From Alphaproteobacteria bacterium (lineage in GTDB: Bacteria > Pseudomonadota > Alphaproteobacteria > Kiloniellales > DSM-21159): 64,000 nt of DNA. Below, in pieces: positions 20,226 through 28,623 of the stretch (position 1 is its first letter; each line of letters begins with the position of its first letter). The position numbers and the translations under genes were made by a program. The notes under the pieces were generated by a model that made no database searches, was not told the origin of the DNA, and saw only the letters and a list, made by a program, of their open reading frames with translations. The stretch lies in the NCBI GenBank assembly GCA_030433005.1, contig JAUILQ010000006.1, positions 1 to 64,000 of the forward strand, given 5' to 3'.

Positions 20226-21650
20226 TCAGACCACCCGGACGTTCCTGAACTGCCAGGGGTCGTCGCGGTCGATGTCCTCCTCGAACAGCGTCTCGCGGCG
20301 GTCGAGCGGCGTCCAGTCGCCGTACTCGCCGACCACCGGGCCGAGGTAGGGCCGGCAGATCTCGAGGATCCGCTCGTGGTCCATCTCCTCGGGCTCGACG
20401 AGGCCGCGGTTCGGGTTCTCGCAGGCCCAGATCAGGCCGGCGAGCACCGGGATCGTGACCTGCAGCGAGGTCGCGTTGTTGTGCGGCGCCAGCAGCCGCG
20501 CCTCGTCGACCGACAGCCGCGAGCCATACCAGTAGGCGTTCCTGGCGTGACCGCAGAGCAGCACGCCGAGCTCGTCGATGCCGCCCGGCTGCACCTCGTC
20601 GACGATCAGGCGCCTGCTCTCCTGAAGCTCCCACTGGCGCCCGGAGAGCTCGTGCACCGACAGCACCGCCGCGTCGCAGGGGTGGTAGGCGTAGTGCACG
20701 GTCGGCCGGTAGGTCGCCTTTTCGCCCTCCTTGACCGTGAGGTAGTCGGCCAGCGAGATCGACTCGTTGTGGGTGATCAGGAAGCCGTTGATCGGGCCGG
20801 CCAGCGGCGTCCAGGTGCGCACCCGCGTCGAGGCGCCCGGACGCAGCAGGTAGATCGCCGCGTCCGAGCCGCTCTCGTGGCGCCGGCCGTCGGCCGGCAG
20901 CGCCTTCTCGTGGGTGCCCCAGCCGAGCTCGGCCGGCTGGCAGCCCTCTGAGAAGAAGCCGTCGACCGACCAGGTGTTGACGAACTCGCCCGGGCGCTTC
21001 GGCGTCGTCGGCACCTGCGTGTCGCGCTCGGCGATATGGATGACCTTGACGCCGAGCCGCTGCGCGAGCCCTGCCCAGCCGGCACGGTCGCCGGGGGTCG
21101 CCGTCTCGACGCCGGTGTCGCGCGCGATGTCGAGCAGCGCCTGCTTGACGAAGTGGCTGACCAGCCCGGGATTGGCGCCGTGGGTCAGCACGCAGGTCGG
21201 CGCGTCCGCCCCGAGCTCCCGGCCGGCCGCCAGGGCCTGCTCGCGCAGCGCGTAGTTGGTCCGCTGGTCCGCCGGCACCGAGGCGTCGATGTAGCCGCCG
21301 GGCCAGGGCTCGATGCAGGTGTCGAGATACTTCGCGCCGTTCTTCGCCGCCAGCGTGAACAGCGCGGTCGAGAGCACGTCGACCGACAGGTTGAGCAGGA
21401 AGTCGCCGGGTCCGAGCAGCGGCGTCAGCTCGGCCTCGTAGTTCTGCTTCGTCAGCTCGACCTTGCGCAGCTCGACACCGTACTCGCGCGCCACCGCGGC
21501 GCCGGAATCGTCGGCCGAGAGGATCTGGATCTGGTCCGGCCGGATCTCCAGGTGACGCAGGATCAGCGGCAGCACGCCCTGGCCGATCGAACCGAAGCCG
21601 ATCATCACGAGACGATGCTTGAAGGCGAGATACTTCGTCGGCTCGGCCAT
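20226..21650 (-). CDS. hss: Homospermidine synthase
   Basis: MAEPTKYLAFKHRLVMIGFGSIGQGVLPLILRHLEIRPDQIQILSADDSG...YLDTCIEPWPGGY; length and motifs match bacterial homospermidine synthase. Confidence 0.92.
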   Translation of the reverse strand: MAEPTKYLAFKHRLVMIGFGSIGQGVLPLILRHLEIRPDQIQILSADDSGAAVAREYGVELRKVELTKQNYEAELTPLLGPGDFLLNLSVDVLSTALFTLAAKNGAKYLDTCIEPWPGGYIDASVPADQRTNYALREQALAAGRELGADAPTCVLTHGANPGLVSHFVKQALLDIARDTGVETATPGDRAGWAGLAQRLGVKVIHIAERDTQVPTTPKRPGEFVNTWSVDGFFSEGCQPAELGWGTHEKALPADGRRHESGSDAAIYLLRPGASTRVRTWTPLAGPINGFLITHNESISLADYLTVKEGEKATYRPTVHYAYHPCDAAVLSVHELSGRQWELQESRRLIVDEVQPGGIDELGVLLCGHARNAYWYGSRLSVDEARLLAPHNNATSLQVTIPVLAGLIWACENPNRGLVEPEEMDHERILEICRPYLGPVVGEYGDWTPLDRRETLFEEDIDRDDPWQFRNVRVV

Positions 21651-22020
21651 CGGCGATGACTCCTTGCGGTCTGGTTCGAAGGTCGGCAGCCTGCCGCGCA
21701 GCGAGGCAGCGGCGCTTGCACCCGGGGGCGCTTAAAGAAAACGACCGGGGGGCGCAACCCGCAATGGCGCGCCGCTCGGCCGGGTTTCGCCCAAGAAGGC
21801 CTTAATCGGCCAGGGATTTTCCCGAGGCGCCGCCACGATTTTTTCACTTGCGCGGCGGGGCGAAACCTCCATATTTCGCGGCGACGCAAACGCGCACGTG
21901 CCTCTGGTCGTCCCCGTACGGCCACGCAACGACGTCCCAGCGGATCTCGTTGATTTGGCCGCCGGCCCAAGCTCCCCGGGCGAAACGGATCGGGAAGCGA
22001 AGCCGGTACGGAGACGGTGC

Positions 22021-22161
22021 ATGACGACCCGGAAGCCCCTGGCGGCGCTGCCGCACTTCTTCTTTCTGGAAAGCCGCGACGCGACCTCGGCGCCCGTGCT
22101 GCGCTGGGACTACTGGCTGTTGCTCGGCAGGGACGTTCCCTCGAGCAGTATCGAGGGCTGA
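22021..22161 (+). CDS. Candidate 46-aa leader peptide upstream of the PLP-III decarboxylase
   Basis: MTTRKPLAALPHFFFLESRDATSAPVLRWDYWLLLGRDVPSSSIEG, preceded by GGAGA at normal spacing; its stop codon lies inside a set of alternative hairpins. Confidence 0.45.
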   Translation: MTTRKPLAALPHFFFLESRDATSAPVLRWDYWLLLGRDVPSSSIEG

Positions 22162-22229
22162 AGGCCCCCTCGACGACCGACCCCGCTCGACAGCTCAGTT
22201 CCCATCAGGGAGTCTGTGACCGGACTCCC
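22138..22229 (+). promoter_or_regulatory. Structured leader: mutually exclusive hairpins plus an SD-proximal stem-loop (candidate speF-type leader RNA)
   Basis: A CCCTCGA (22138-22144) can pair with B TCGAGGG (22151-22157); B can also pair with C CCCTCGA (22167-22173). Separate stem GGGAGTC-tgtgaccg-GACTCCC (22208-22229) lies before SD AAGGAGG and ATG 22257. Confidence 0.5.
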
Positions 22230-22256
22230 GCCGGCCCCATGAAGGAGGCCCCGCCG

Positions 22257-23387
22257 ATGACTCCGAAGATCGCCCGCTTTCTCGCCGAGCAGCAGCCGCT
22301 GACCCCCTGCCTGGTCCTCGACCTCGACGTCGTCGAGGAGCGCTATCGCGCGCTCGCCGGCGCGCTGCCCTCGGCCTCGATCTACTACGCCGTCAAGGCC
22401 AACCCGGCGCCCGAGATCCTGGCGCTGCTGGAGCGCCTCGGCTCCTGCTTCGACTGCGCCTCGGCGCAGGAGATCCGCATGGTCATGGCGACCGGCGCCG
22501 GCGCCGAGCGCATCTCCTTCGGCAACACCATCAAGAAGCAGTCGGACATCGCCTGGGCGCATTCCGAGGGCGTCGACCTCTACGCCTTCGACAGCGAGGC
22601 CGAGCTGGAGAAGCTGGCCGAGTCCGCGCCCGGCGCCCGGGTGTTCTGCCGCATCCTGGTCGAGACCCAGGGCGCCGAGTGGCCGCTGTCGAAGAAGTTC
22701 GGCTGCGCGCCCGAGATGGCGTCGGACCTGCTGGTCAAGGCGCGCGAGCGCGGGCTCCAGCCCTACGGCGTGTCGTTCCACGTCGGCTCGCAGCAGACCG
22801 ACACCGAGCAGTGGGACATCGCGATCGGCGCGGCGAAGATGGTTTTCGCGGACCTGCAGGAGGCCGGCATCGAGCTGAAGCTGGTCAACCTGGGCGGCGG
22901 CTTCCCGACGCGCTACCGCGAGGAGATCGGCGGCATCGACGGCTACGGCGCGCGCATCACCGAGGCGCTGGTCCGCCACTTCGGCAACCACATGCCGGCG
23001 ACGATCATCGAGCCGGGCCGCTACATGGTCGGCGAGGCCGGCGTCATCGAGGCCGAGGTCGTGCTCGTCTCGCGCAAGTCCTACGACGAGGACAAGCGCT
23101 GGATCTATCTGGACATCGGCCGCTTCTCGGGTCTCGCCGAGACCGAGGGCGAGGCGATCCGCTACCCGATCCTGACGCCGCGCGACGGCGGCGCCACGGG
23201 ACCGGTGGTGCTGGCCGGGCCGAGCTGCGATTCGGCCGACATCCTCTACGACCGCTCTGGCTACGAGTTGCCGCTCGAACTCAAGGTCGGCGACCGCGTG
23301 CGGCTGCTTTCGACGGGGGCCTACACCACCACCTACGCCTCTGTCGGCTTCAACGGCTTTCCGCCGCTGGCCAGCTACTGCATCTGA
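22257..23387 (+). CDS. Type III PLP-dependent decarboxylase (ornithine/lysine decarboxylase)
   Basis: PCLVLDLDVVEERYRALAGALPSASIYYAVKANPAPEIL...FDCASAQEI...ISFGNTIKK...GPSCDSADILYD; SD AAGGAGG upstream of ATG 22257. Confidence 0.92.
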   Translation: MTPKIARFLAEQQPLTPCLVLDLDVVEERYRALAGALPSASIYYAVKANPAPEILALLERLGSCFDCASAQEIRMVMATGAGAERISFGNTIKKQSDIAWAHSEGVDLYAFDSEAELEKLAESAPGARVFCRILVETQGAEWPLSKKFGCAPEMASDLLVKARERGLQPYGVSFHVGSQQTDTEQWDIAIGAAKMVFADLQEAGIELKLVNLGGGFPTRYREEIGGIDGYGARITEALVRHFGNHMPATIIEPGRYMVGEAGVIEAEVVLVSRKSYDEDKRWIYLDIGRFSGLAETEGEAIRYPILTPRDGGATGPVVLAGPSCDSADILYDRSGYELPLELKVGDRVRLLSTGAYTTTYASVGFNGFPPLASYCI

Positions 23388-23542
23388 CGGCAGCGGCCGG
23401 CCGCCGGGACCGAGACCCGGCGGCCGCCCCCGTCCCTGCGGCATCGCGGGACCGGCAGGGAGCGCCGAACCGCTGGCATCCGCGGCAGGCACGTGCTAAG
23501 GCGACCCCCAAGCAGAAGGGTCTTCTCGGGTTGGGGGTTTTC

Positions 23543-24757
23543 ATGTCGATCCGCCTCGTCACGGCCGCCGCCGGCGCGCTGGCCCTCGCCGGGCTCGCCT
23601 GCGGCCCCGCCGCCGCCCAGACCAGCTACGCCAACCCCTACGGCTACGCCTATCCGCAGCCCTACGGCGGCTACGCGCAGGGCTACGGCTACCCCCAGCA
23701 GCCCTATGCGCCCGGCGCCTACGGCTCGCCGGGCCAGGGCTATGCGCCCCAGGCCTACGCGCCCCAGGGCTATCCGCCGCAGCCCTACGGCTCGCCCTAC
23801 GCCCAGCAGGGCTACGGCGGCGGCTACGGGGCGGCGACCTACGTCCAGCCCTACTACGGCTCGCCCTACGTGCCCCAGGCCGGCGACCCCTTCCCGGAGC
23901 AGCCGGCCGCGATCGAGCAGACCGAGACCATCGTGGTGACCGGCGCCAGCGCGCCGGCGAACCAGCCGGCCGCCCGCTCGACGGGCCTGCCGGCCTCGGC
24001 GCCCAGCGTATCGGGCGTGCCCGCCGCGAGCCGCGGCCTGTCGGATGCCGGACCGCTGCCCTCGACCGCGCCGAGCGCGGCGGCCGAGCCGATGGCCGTC
24101 TCCGAGCCGCCGCGCACGACGCCGATGCGAGGCGGGCCGTCCGGCGGCGAAGTGGTTATCGCCGAGGACGCCGAGGTGGTCATGACCGAAGGCGCGCCGC
24201 AGGCGCCGGAAGGCACCTTCGACCAGCTCTACGAGGCGCGCTACAGCGAGCCGCAGGTCGCCGAGTGGACGCCGGATCCGCAGGAGGGCTACGGCGGCTG
24301 GCTGTCGGAGCTGCGCTTCGGCATCCTGGAGCACGACGCCGGCCTGTGGAGCGGCAAGAAGGAGGACGGCCTCGACATCAACGGCGAGGTGCTGTTCGTG
24401 TCGCCCGACTTCCTGGAGGTCATCTTCTCGCCGCGCCCCACGATCGGCGGCTCGATCCACACCGAGGGCGAGACCAACGTCGTCTACTTCGGCCTGACCT
24501 GGGAGTGGAACGTCACGCCCTGGCTCTACATCGAGGGCCAGTGGGGCCCGGCCTTCCACGACGGCAACCTGACCGGCCAGACCTCGACCAAGAAGGGCTA
24601 CGGCTGCCCGGTGCTGTCGCGCGGCTCGGCGGCGATCGGCCTGCGCTACGAGCACCACTCGATCCAGGCCTTCTACTCGCACATGTCGAACGGCGACATC
24701 TGCGAGGAGAACGACGGCATCGACGCCGCCGGCGTGCGCTACGGCTACCGCTTCTGA
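23543..24757 (+). CDS. Acyloxyacyl hydrolase / lipid A 3-O-deacylase (PagL-like) with N-terminal Tyr/Gly/Pro-rich region
   Basis: Signal peptide; YGYAYPQPYGGYAQGYGYPQQPYAPGAYGSPGQGYAPQ... low-complexity segment; C-terminal LRFGILEHDAGLWSGKKEDGLDINGEVLF...LRYEHHSIQAFYSHMSNGDI...GVRYGYRF with PagL-type H-x-SN motif and terminal Phe. Confidence 0.75.
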   Translation: MSIRLVTAAAGALALAGLACGPAAAQTSYANPYGYAYPQPYGGYAQGYGYPQQPYAPGAYGSPGQGYAPQAYAPQGYPPQPYGSPYAQQGYGGGYGAATYVQPYYGSPYVPQAGDPFPEQPAAIEQTETIVVTGASAPANQPAARSTGLPASAPSVSGVPAASRGLSDAGPLPSTAPSAAAEPMAVSEPPRTTPMRGGPSGGEVVIAEDAEVVMTEGAPQAPEGTFDQLYEARYSEPQVAEWTPDPQEGYGGWLSELRFGILEHDAGLWSGKKEDGLDINGEVLFVSPDFLEVIFSPRPTIGGSIHTEGETNVVYFGLTWEWNVTPWLYIEGQWGPAFHDGNLTGQTSTKKGYGCPVLSRGSAAIGLRYEHHSIQAFYSHMSNGDICEENDGIDAAGVRYGYRF

Positions 24758-24856
24758 GGGCGATGAGCCGAGGCCGGGCCGAGAGCGCCGGGGGCGGCGA
24801 AACGCCCGCCGCGGCGGCGTTTCCCCCGCCGCCGCTTCTGGTCTAGTCTCGGCGCC

Positions 24857-25978
24857 ATGCGCAGCCTGGATCGCTACATCTTCGGCCAGCTCGGCTGGAC
24901 CACCCTGGCCGTCACGGTCGCCCTGACCTTCGCCATCTGGCTGACGCAGTCGCTCCGGCTGTTCGACTACATCGTCAACCGCGGGCTGCCGGCGGACAAG
25001 TTCCTGCTGTTCGCGGCCCTGCTGATGCCGGCCTTCCTGGGCGTCGTCGTGCCGATCGCCGCCTTCGTCGCGGTGCTCTTCGTCTACAACAAGATGATCG
25101 GAGACCGCGAGCTGGTGGTGCTGCGCGCCGCCGGCCTCAGCCAGGGCCAGCTGGCGCGCGCCGCCGTGATCCTCTGCGCGATCTGCGTGCTGGTCGGCTA
25201 CGGCATGACGCTCTACCTGCAGCCGGCCTCGTTCCGCGCCTTCAAGGACCTGCAATGGGAGCTGCGCCACGACTTCTCGACGGTGCTGCTGCAGGACGGC
25301 GTGTTCAACGAGATCGAGGACGGCCTGACGGTCTACATCCGCGAGCGCCTGGAGGACGGCAAGCTGCTCGGCATCATGGTCCACGACCAGCGCAACGCCG
25401 AGCAGCCGGTCACGATCATGGCCAAGCAGGGCGCGGTGGTCAGCGCCGCCGGCGGCGCGATGGTCGTCATGGTCGACGGCAACCGCCAGGAGTTCGATCC
25501 CGAGAAGGGACGGCTTTCGATGCTCAAGTTCGACCGCTACACGGTCGAGCTCGGCTCGGTGACCAGCGGCGAGCAGATGCCCTGGCGCTGGCGCGAGCCG
25601 CCCGAGCGCTACCTGCACGAGCTGCTCGGGCCGCCCGAGGTCGAAGAGGACGTGCGCTACCGCTCGGAGCTGATCGCCGAGTTCCACCAGCGCATGGTCG
25701 TGCCGCTCTACACCATCGCCTTCGTCGCCATCGGCCTCGCCGCCATGCTCGGCGGCGAGTTCGACCGGCGCGGCCGCCCCCGCCGCCTGGCCGTCGCGAT
25801 CATGGCGGTCGGCGCGCTCGAGGGCCTGCAGCTGGCCCTCCAGGACATCGCCGAGCGCACGCCCGAGGTCGGCGTGCTCGTCTACCTGCCGCCGGTCCTG
25901 GTGACCATGGTCGCCCTGCTGTTTCTCTACCAGCGGCCGCGCCGCCCGCGCCGCGCCGCCGCGCCGGCCGCGGCCTGA
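24857..25978 (+). CDS. lptF: LptF/LptG family permease (probable LptF)
   Basis: MRSLDRYIFGQLGWTTLAVTVALTFAIWLTQSLRLFDYIVNRGLPADKFLLFAALLMPAFLGVVVPIAAFVAVLFVYNKMIGDRELVVLRAAGLSQGQLARAAV. Confidence 0.9.
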   Translation: MRSLDRYIFGQLGWTTLAVTVALTFAIWLTQSLRLFDYIVNRGLPADKFLLFAALLMPAFLGVVVPIAAFVAVLFVYNKMIGDRELVVLRAAGLSQGQLARAAVILCAICVLVGYGMTLYLQPASFRAFKDLQWELRHDFSTVLLQDGVFNEIEDGLTVYIRERLEDGKLLGIMVHDQRNAEQPVTIMAKQGAVVSAAGGAMVVMVDGNRQEFDPEKGRLSMLKFDRYTVELGSVTSGEQMPWRWREPPERYLHELLGPPEVEEDVRYRSELIAEFHQRMVVPLYTIAFVAIGLAAMLGGEFDRRGRPRRLAVAIMAVGALEGLQLALQDIAERTPEVGVLVYLPPVLVTMVALLFLYQRPRRPRRAAAPAAA

Positions 25979-25992
25979 CGGAGCGGCGCGGC

Positions 25993-27633
25993 GTGCCGCA
26001 GAACCGGCCGGCGCGCGAGCCCGCCTCCTCGGCTTCCGAGGCGACGCGCGCCGAGGTCGAGGCCTTCCTGTCCGACCCGGCGAGCCACGGGCTGCCGGCG
26101 GACGCGGCGGTCGAGCGCATCGACACCCACGTCGCGACGGTCTTCCTCGCCGGCGAGCGCGCCTACAAGATGAAGCGGCCGGTCGCCTATTCCTTCCTCG
26201 ACTTCACGACGCTGGCGGCGCGGCGCGACACCCTGCGCCGCGAGCTGGCGCTCAACCGCCGCACCGCGCCCGATCTCTACCTCGCCGTGGTGCCGCTGCT
26301 GCGCGAGGCCGACGGCGGCCTGCGCCTCGGCGCCGCCGAGGACGGCGAAGGCGCGGCGAGCCGGGACGAGGGCGGGCGCGAGGGCGAGGAGGCGGTCGAG
26401 TGGCTGCTGGTCATGCGACGCTTCGACCAGGCCGACCGCTTCGACGCCCTGGCCGAGGCCGGCGCCCTCGACCGAGAGCTGGTCGAGCGTCTGGTCGACC
26501 GGATCCTGGCCTTCCACCAGGGCGCCGAGCGCAAGGGCAAGCCCTTCGGCGGCGCCGGCTACCTGCGCCAGGTGCTGGCCGAGAACCGGCAGGACTTCGA
26601 GGGGTTGGACGAGGTCTTCCCGGCCGAGCGGATCGCGCGCTACGGCCGCGACGCCGCGCAGGCCGTGGAAGCGGTCGCGGCGATCCTCGACGCGCGGCGC
26701 GCGGGCGGCCTGGTGCGCCAGTGCCACGGCGACCTGCACCTCGCCAACATCGTGCTCTGGGGCGGCGAGCCGACGCTGTTCGACTGCATCGAGTTCAGCG
26801 ACCGCATCGCCAACATCGACCTGCTCTACGACGTCGCCTTCCTGTTCATGGACCTTCGGTTCCGGAGCCTCGCCGAGCTCGCCTCGGCGGCCTTCTCGCG
26901 CTACTTCGGCCGCAGCGGCCAGACCGCCTCGCTGCGCGCGCTGCCGGCAATGCTGTCGATCCGCGCCTCGGTGCGCGCCAAGGTGACGGGCCTCGGGCTT
27001 TCGGCCCAGCGCAGCGAGGCGGCGCAGGCGCGCGACCGGCAGCGCGCGCTGGACTACCTGGCCGCCGCCGAACGCTACCTCGAGCCGGCGACGCCGCGCC
27101 TGATCGTCGTCGGCGGCCTGTCCGGCAGCGGCAAGTCGACCCTGGCACGCGCCCTGGCGCCCGCCTTCGACGCGCCGCTCGGCGCCCTGCACCTGCGTTC
27201 CGACGTGATGCGCAAGCGCCTCTTCGGAGTCGCCCCGGAGGAACGGCTGCCGGCCGAGGCCTACGGCCGCGACGTCACCTGGCAGGTCTACGAGCTGCTA
27301 CTGGCCGAGGCGCGCATGGCGCTTTCGGCCGGCTGGCCGGTGGTCGTCGACGCCGTCTTCTCCCATCCCGGCGAGCGGCGCGCGGTGCAGGCCGTGGCCA
27401 CCGACCTCGGGCTGCCGCTCGAGGGCATCTGGCTGGAGGCGCCGGAAGACACGCTGAAGGGCCGCGCGTCGGGCCGGGGCCGCGACGCCTCGGACGCCAC
27501 CGCCGAGATCGTCGAGCGCCAGCTCGCCCTCGATCTGGGCGAGATCGACTGGCCCCGGCTGCCGGCCGGCGGCGACAGCGACTCGGTCGCCGCCGCGGCG
27601 CGCGCGCTGCTGGGCCTGCCGTCCGGACCCTAG
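25993..27633 (+). CDS. Two-domain aminoglycoside phosphotransferase-like / P-loop kinase (AAA) protein
   Basis: VERIDTHVATVFLAGERAYKMKRPVAYSFLDFTTLAAR...QCHGDLHLANIVLWGGEPTLFDCIEFSD...LIVVGGLSGSGKSTLARALAP; GTG start. Confidence 0.85.
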   Translation: MPQNRPAREPASSASEATRAEVEAFLSDPASHGLPADAAVERIDTHVATVFLAGERAYKMKRPVAYSFLDFTTLAARRDTLRRELALNRRTAPDLYLAVVPLLREADGGLRLGAAEDGEGAASRDEGGREGEEAVEWLLVMRRFDQADRFDALAEAGALDRELVERLVDRILAFHQGAERKGKPFGGAGYLRQVLAENRQDFEGLDEVFPAERIARYGRDAAQAVEAVAAILDARRAGGLVRQCHGDLHLANIVLWGGEPTLFDCIEFSDRIANIDLLYDVAFLFMDLRFRSLAELASAAFSRYFGRSGQTASLRALPAMLSIRASVRAKVTGLGLSAQRSEAAQARDRQRALDYLAAAERYLEPATPRLIVVGGLSGSGKSTLARALAPAFDAPLGALHLRSDVMRKRLFGVAPEERLPAEAYGRDVTWQVYELLLAEARMALSAGWPVVVDAVFSHPGERRAVQAVATDLGLPLEGIWLEAPEDTLKGRASGRGRDASDATAEIVERQLALDLGEIDWPRLPAGGDSDSVAAAARALLGLPSGP

Positions 27634-27639
27634 GCCGGA

Positions 27640-28422
27640 TCAGTCGTCGGAGACCACCAGGTCGCGATAGGCGTGCCAGGTGGCGTGGCCGATGATCGGC
27701 AGGGTGACGATCAGGCCGAGATAGAAGGTCGCCAGGCCGGCCCCCGTGAACAGCACGATCAGGCAGCCCCAGACGAACATCGGGAAGAGGTTCCGCCGCA
27801 CCGTCTCGACCGAGGTCGCGATCGCCACGACCACGTTGACGTCGCGGTCCAGCAGCATCGGCACCGAGACCACGGAGATCGCGAAGACCAGAGCCGCCAG
27901 CACGGCGCCGACGCCGCCACCGACCAGCAGGAAGGGGATCGAGTCCCACTGGAAGAAGACGTCCTGGATGAAGGTCTCCGGCGACGGCGGGTCGTAGGCG
28001 AAGAACAGCATGAAGATCAGCGAGGCCAGGCGCATCCAGGCGATGAAGAACAGCAGCAGGGCGACGCCGAACAGCGCGACCTGGCCGACGTTGCGCCGCC
28101 ACGCGAGCAGCGCCGTGGCCATCGTGACCTTCTCGCCGGCGGCGAGCCGGCGGCTGGTCTCGTAGAGCCCGACGGCGAGCACCGGGGCCAGCAGCAGGAA
28201 GCCGCCCGCGAGCGGCAGGAACAGCTCGAAGACGTCGAACGACCACATCAGGGCGACGACCAGGAAGCCGGCCGCCGCGAACAGCGCGCCGTAGCCGAGG
28301 CCGACCGCCGGCGCGGCGCGCAGGTCCGACCAGCCCCTGGACAGCCACGTCCAGGGGCGCTCCGGCGAGATCGTCCTGATCTTCGGCACGCCATCCGACA
28401 GAACCGCAACCTGATCGCTCAT
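27640..28422 (-). CDS. DUF2189 domain-containing membrane protein
   Basis: MSDQVAVLSDGVPKIRTISPERPWTWLSRGWSDLRAAPAVGLGYGALFAAAGFLVVAL; multi-TM. Confidence 0.85.
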   Translation of the reverse strand: MSDQVAVLSDGVPKIRTISPERPWTWLSRGWSDLRAAPAVGLGYGALFAAAGFLVVALMWSFDVFELFLPLAGGFLLLAPVLAVGLYETSRRLAAGEKVTMATALLAWRRNVGQVALFGVALLLFFIAWMRLASLIFMLFFAYDPPSPETFIQDVFFQWDSIPFLLVGGGVGAVLAALVFAISVVSVPMLLDRDVNVVVAIATSVETVRRNLFPMFVWGCLIVLFTGAGLATFYLGLIVTLPIIGHATWHAYRDLVVSDD

Positions 28423-28529
28423 GTCCTCAATCCCCTTGCCCGCAGGACCACGGTCCCGGCGGCTTCTGCGGCCGGCCGCGACACGCCCATGATAGCAACG
28501 ATCACGCCGCGTCTCACGGTATCCGGGCA

Positions 28530-28543
28530 TTGACGCAGATCAA
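28530..28543 (+). promoter_or_regulatory. FNR/FixK-type box upstream of ccoN
   Basis: TTGACGCAGATCAA versus consensus TTGAT-N4-ATCAA, 81 bp before the ccoN start. Confidence 0.85.
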
Positions 28544-28623
28544 TGAGGCGGACACCGTTTCCCGGCCTTCTGCGGGCCACTCGCCGGCCGGTGGAATCCG
28601 ACCGGGACAAGGAGAGGGGAATC

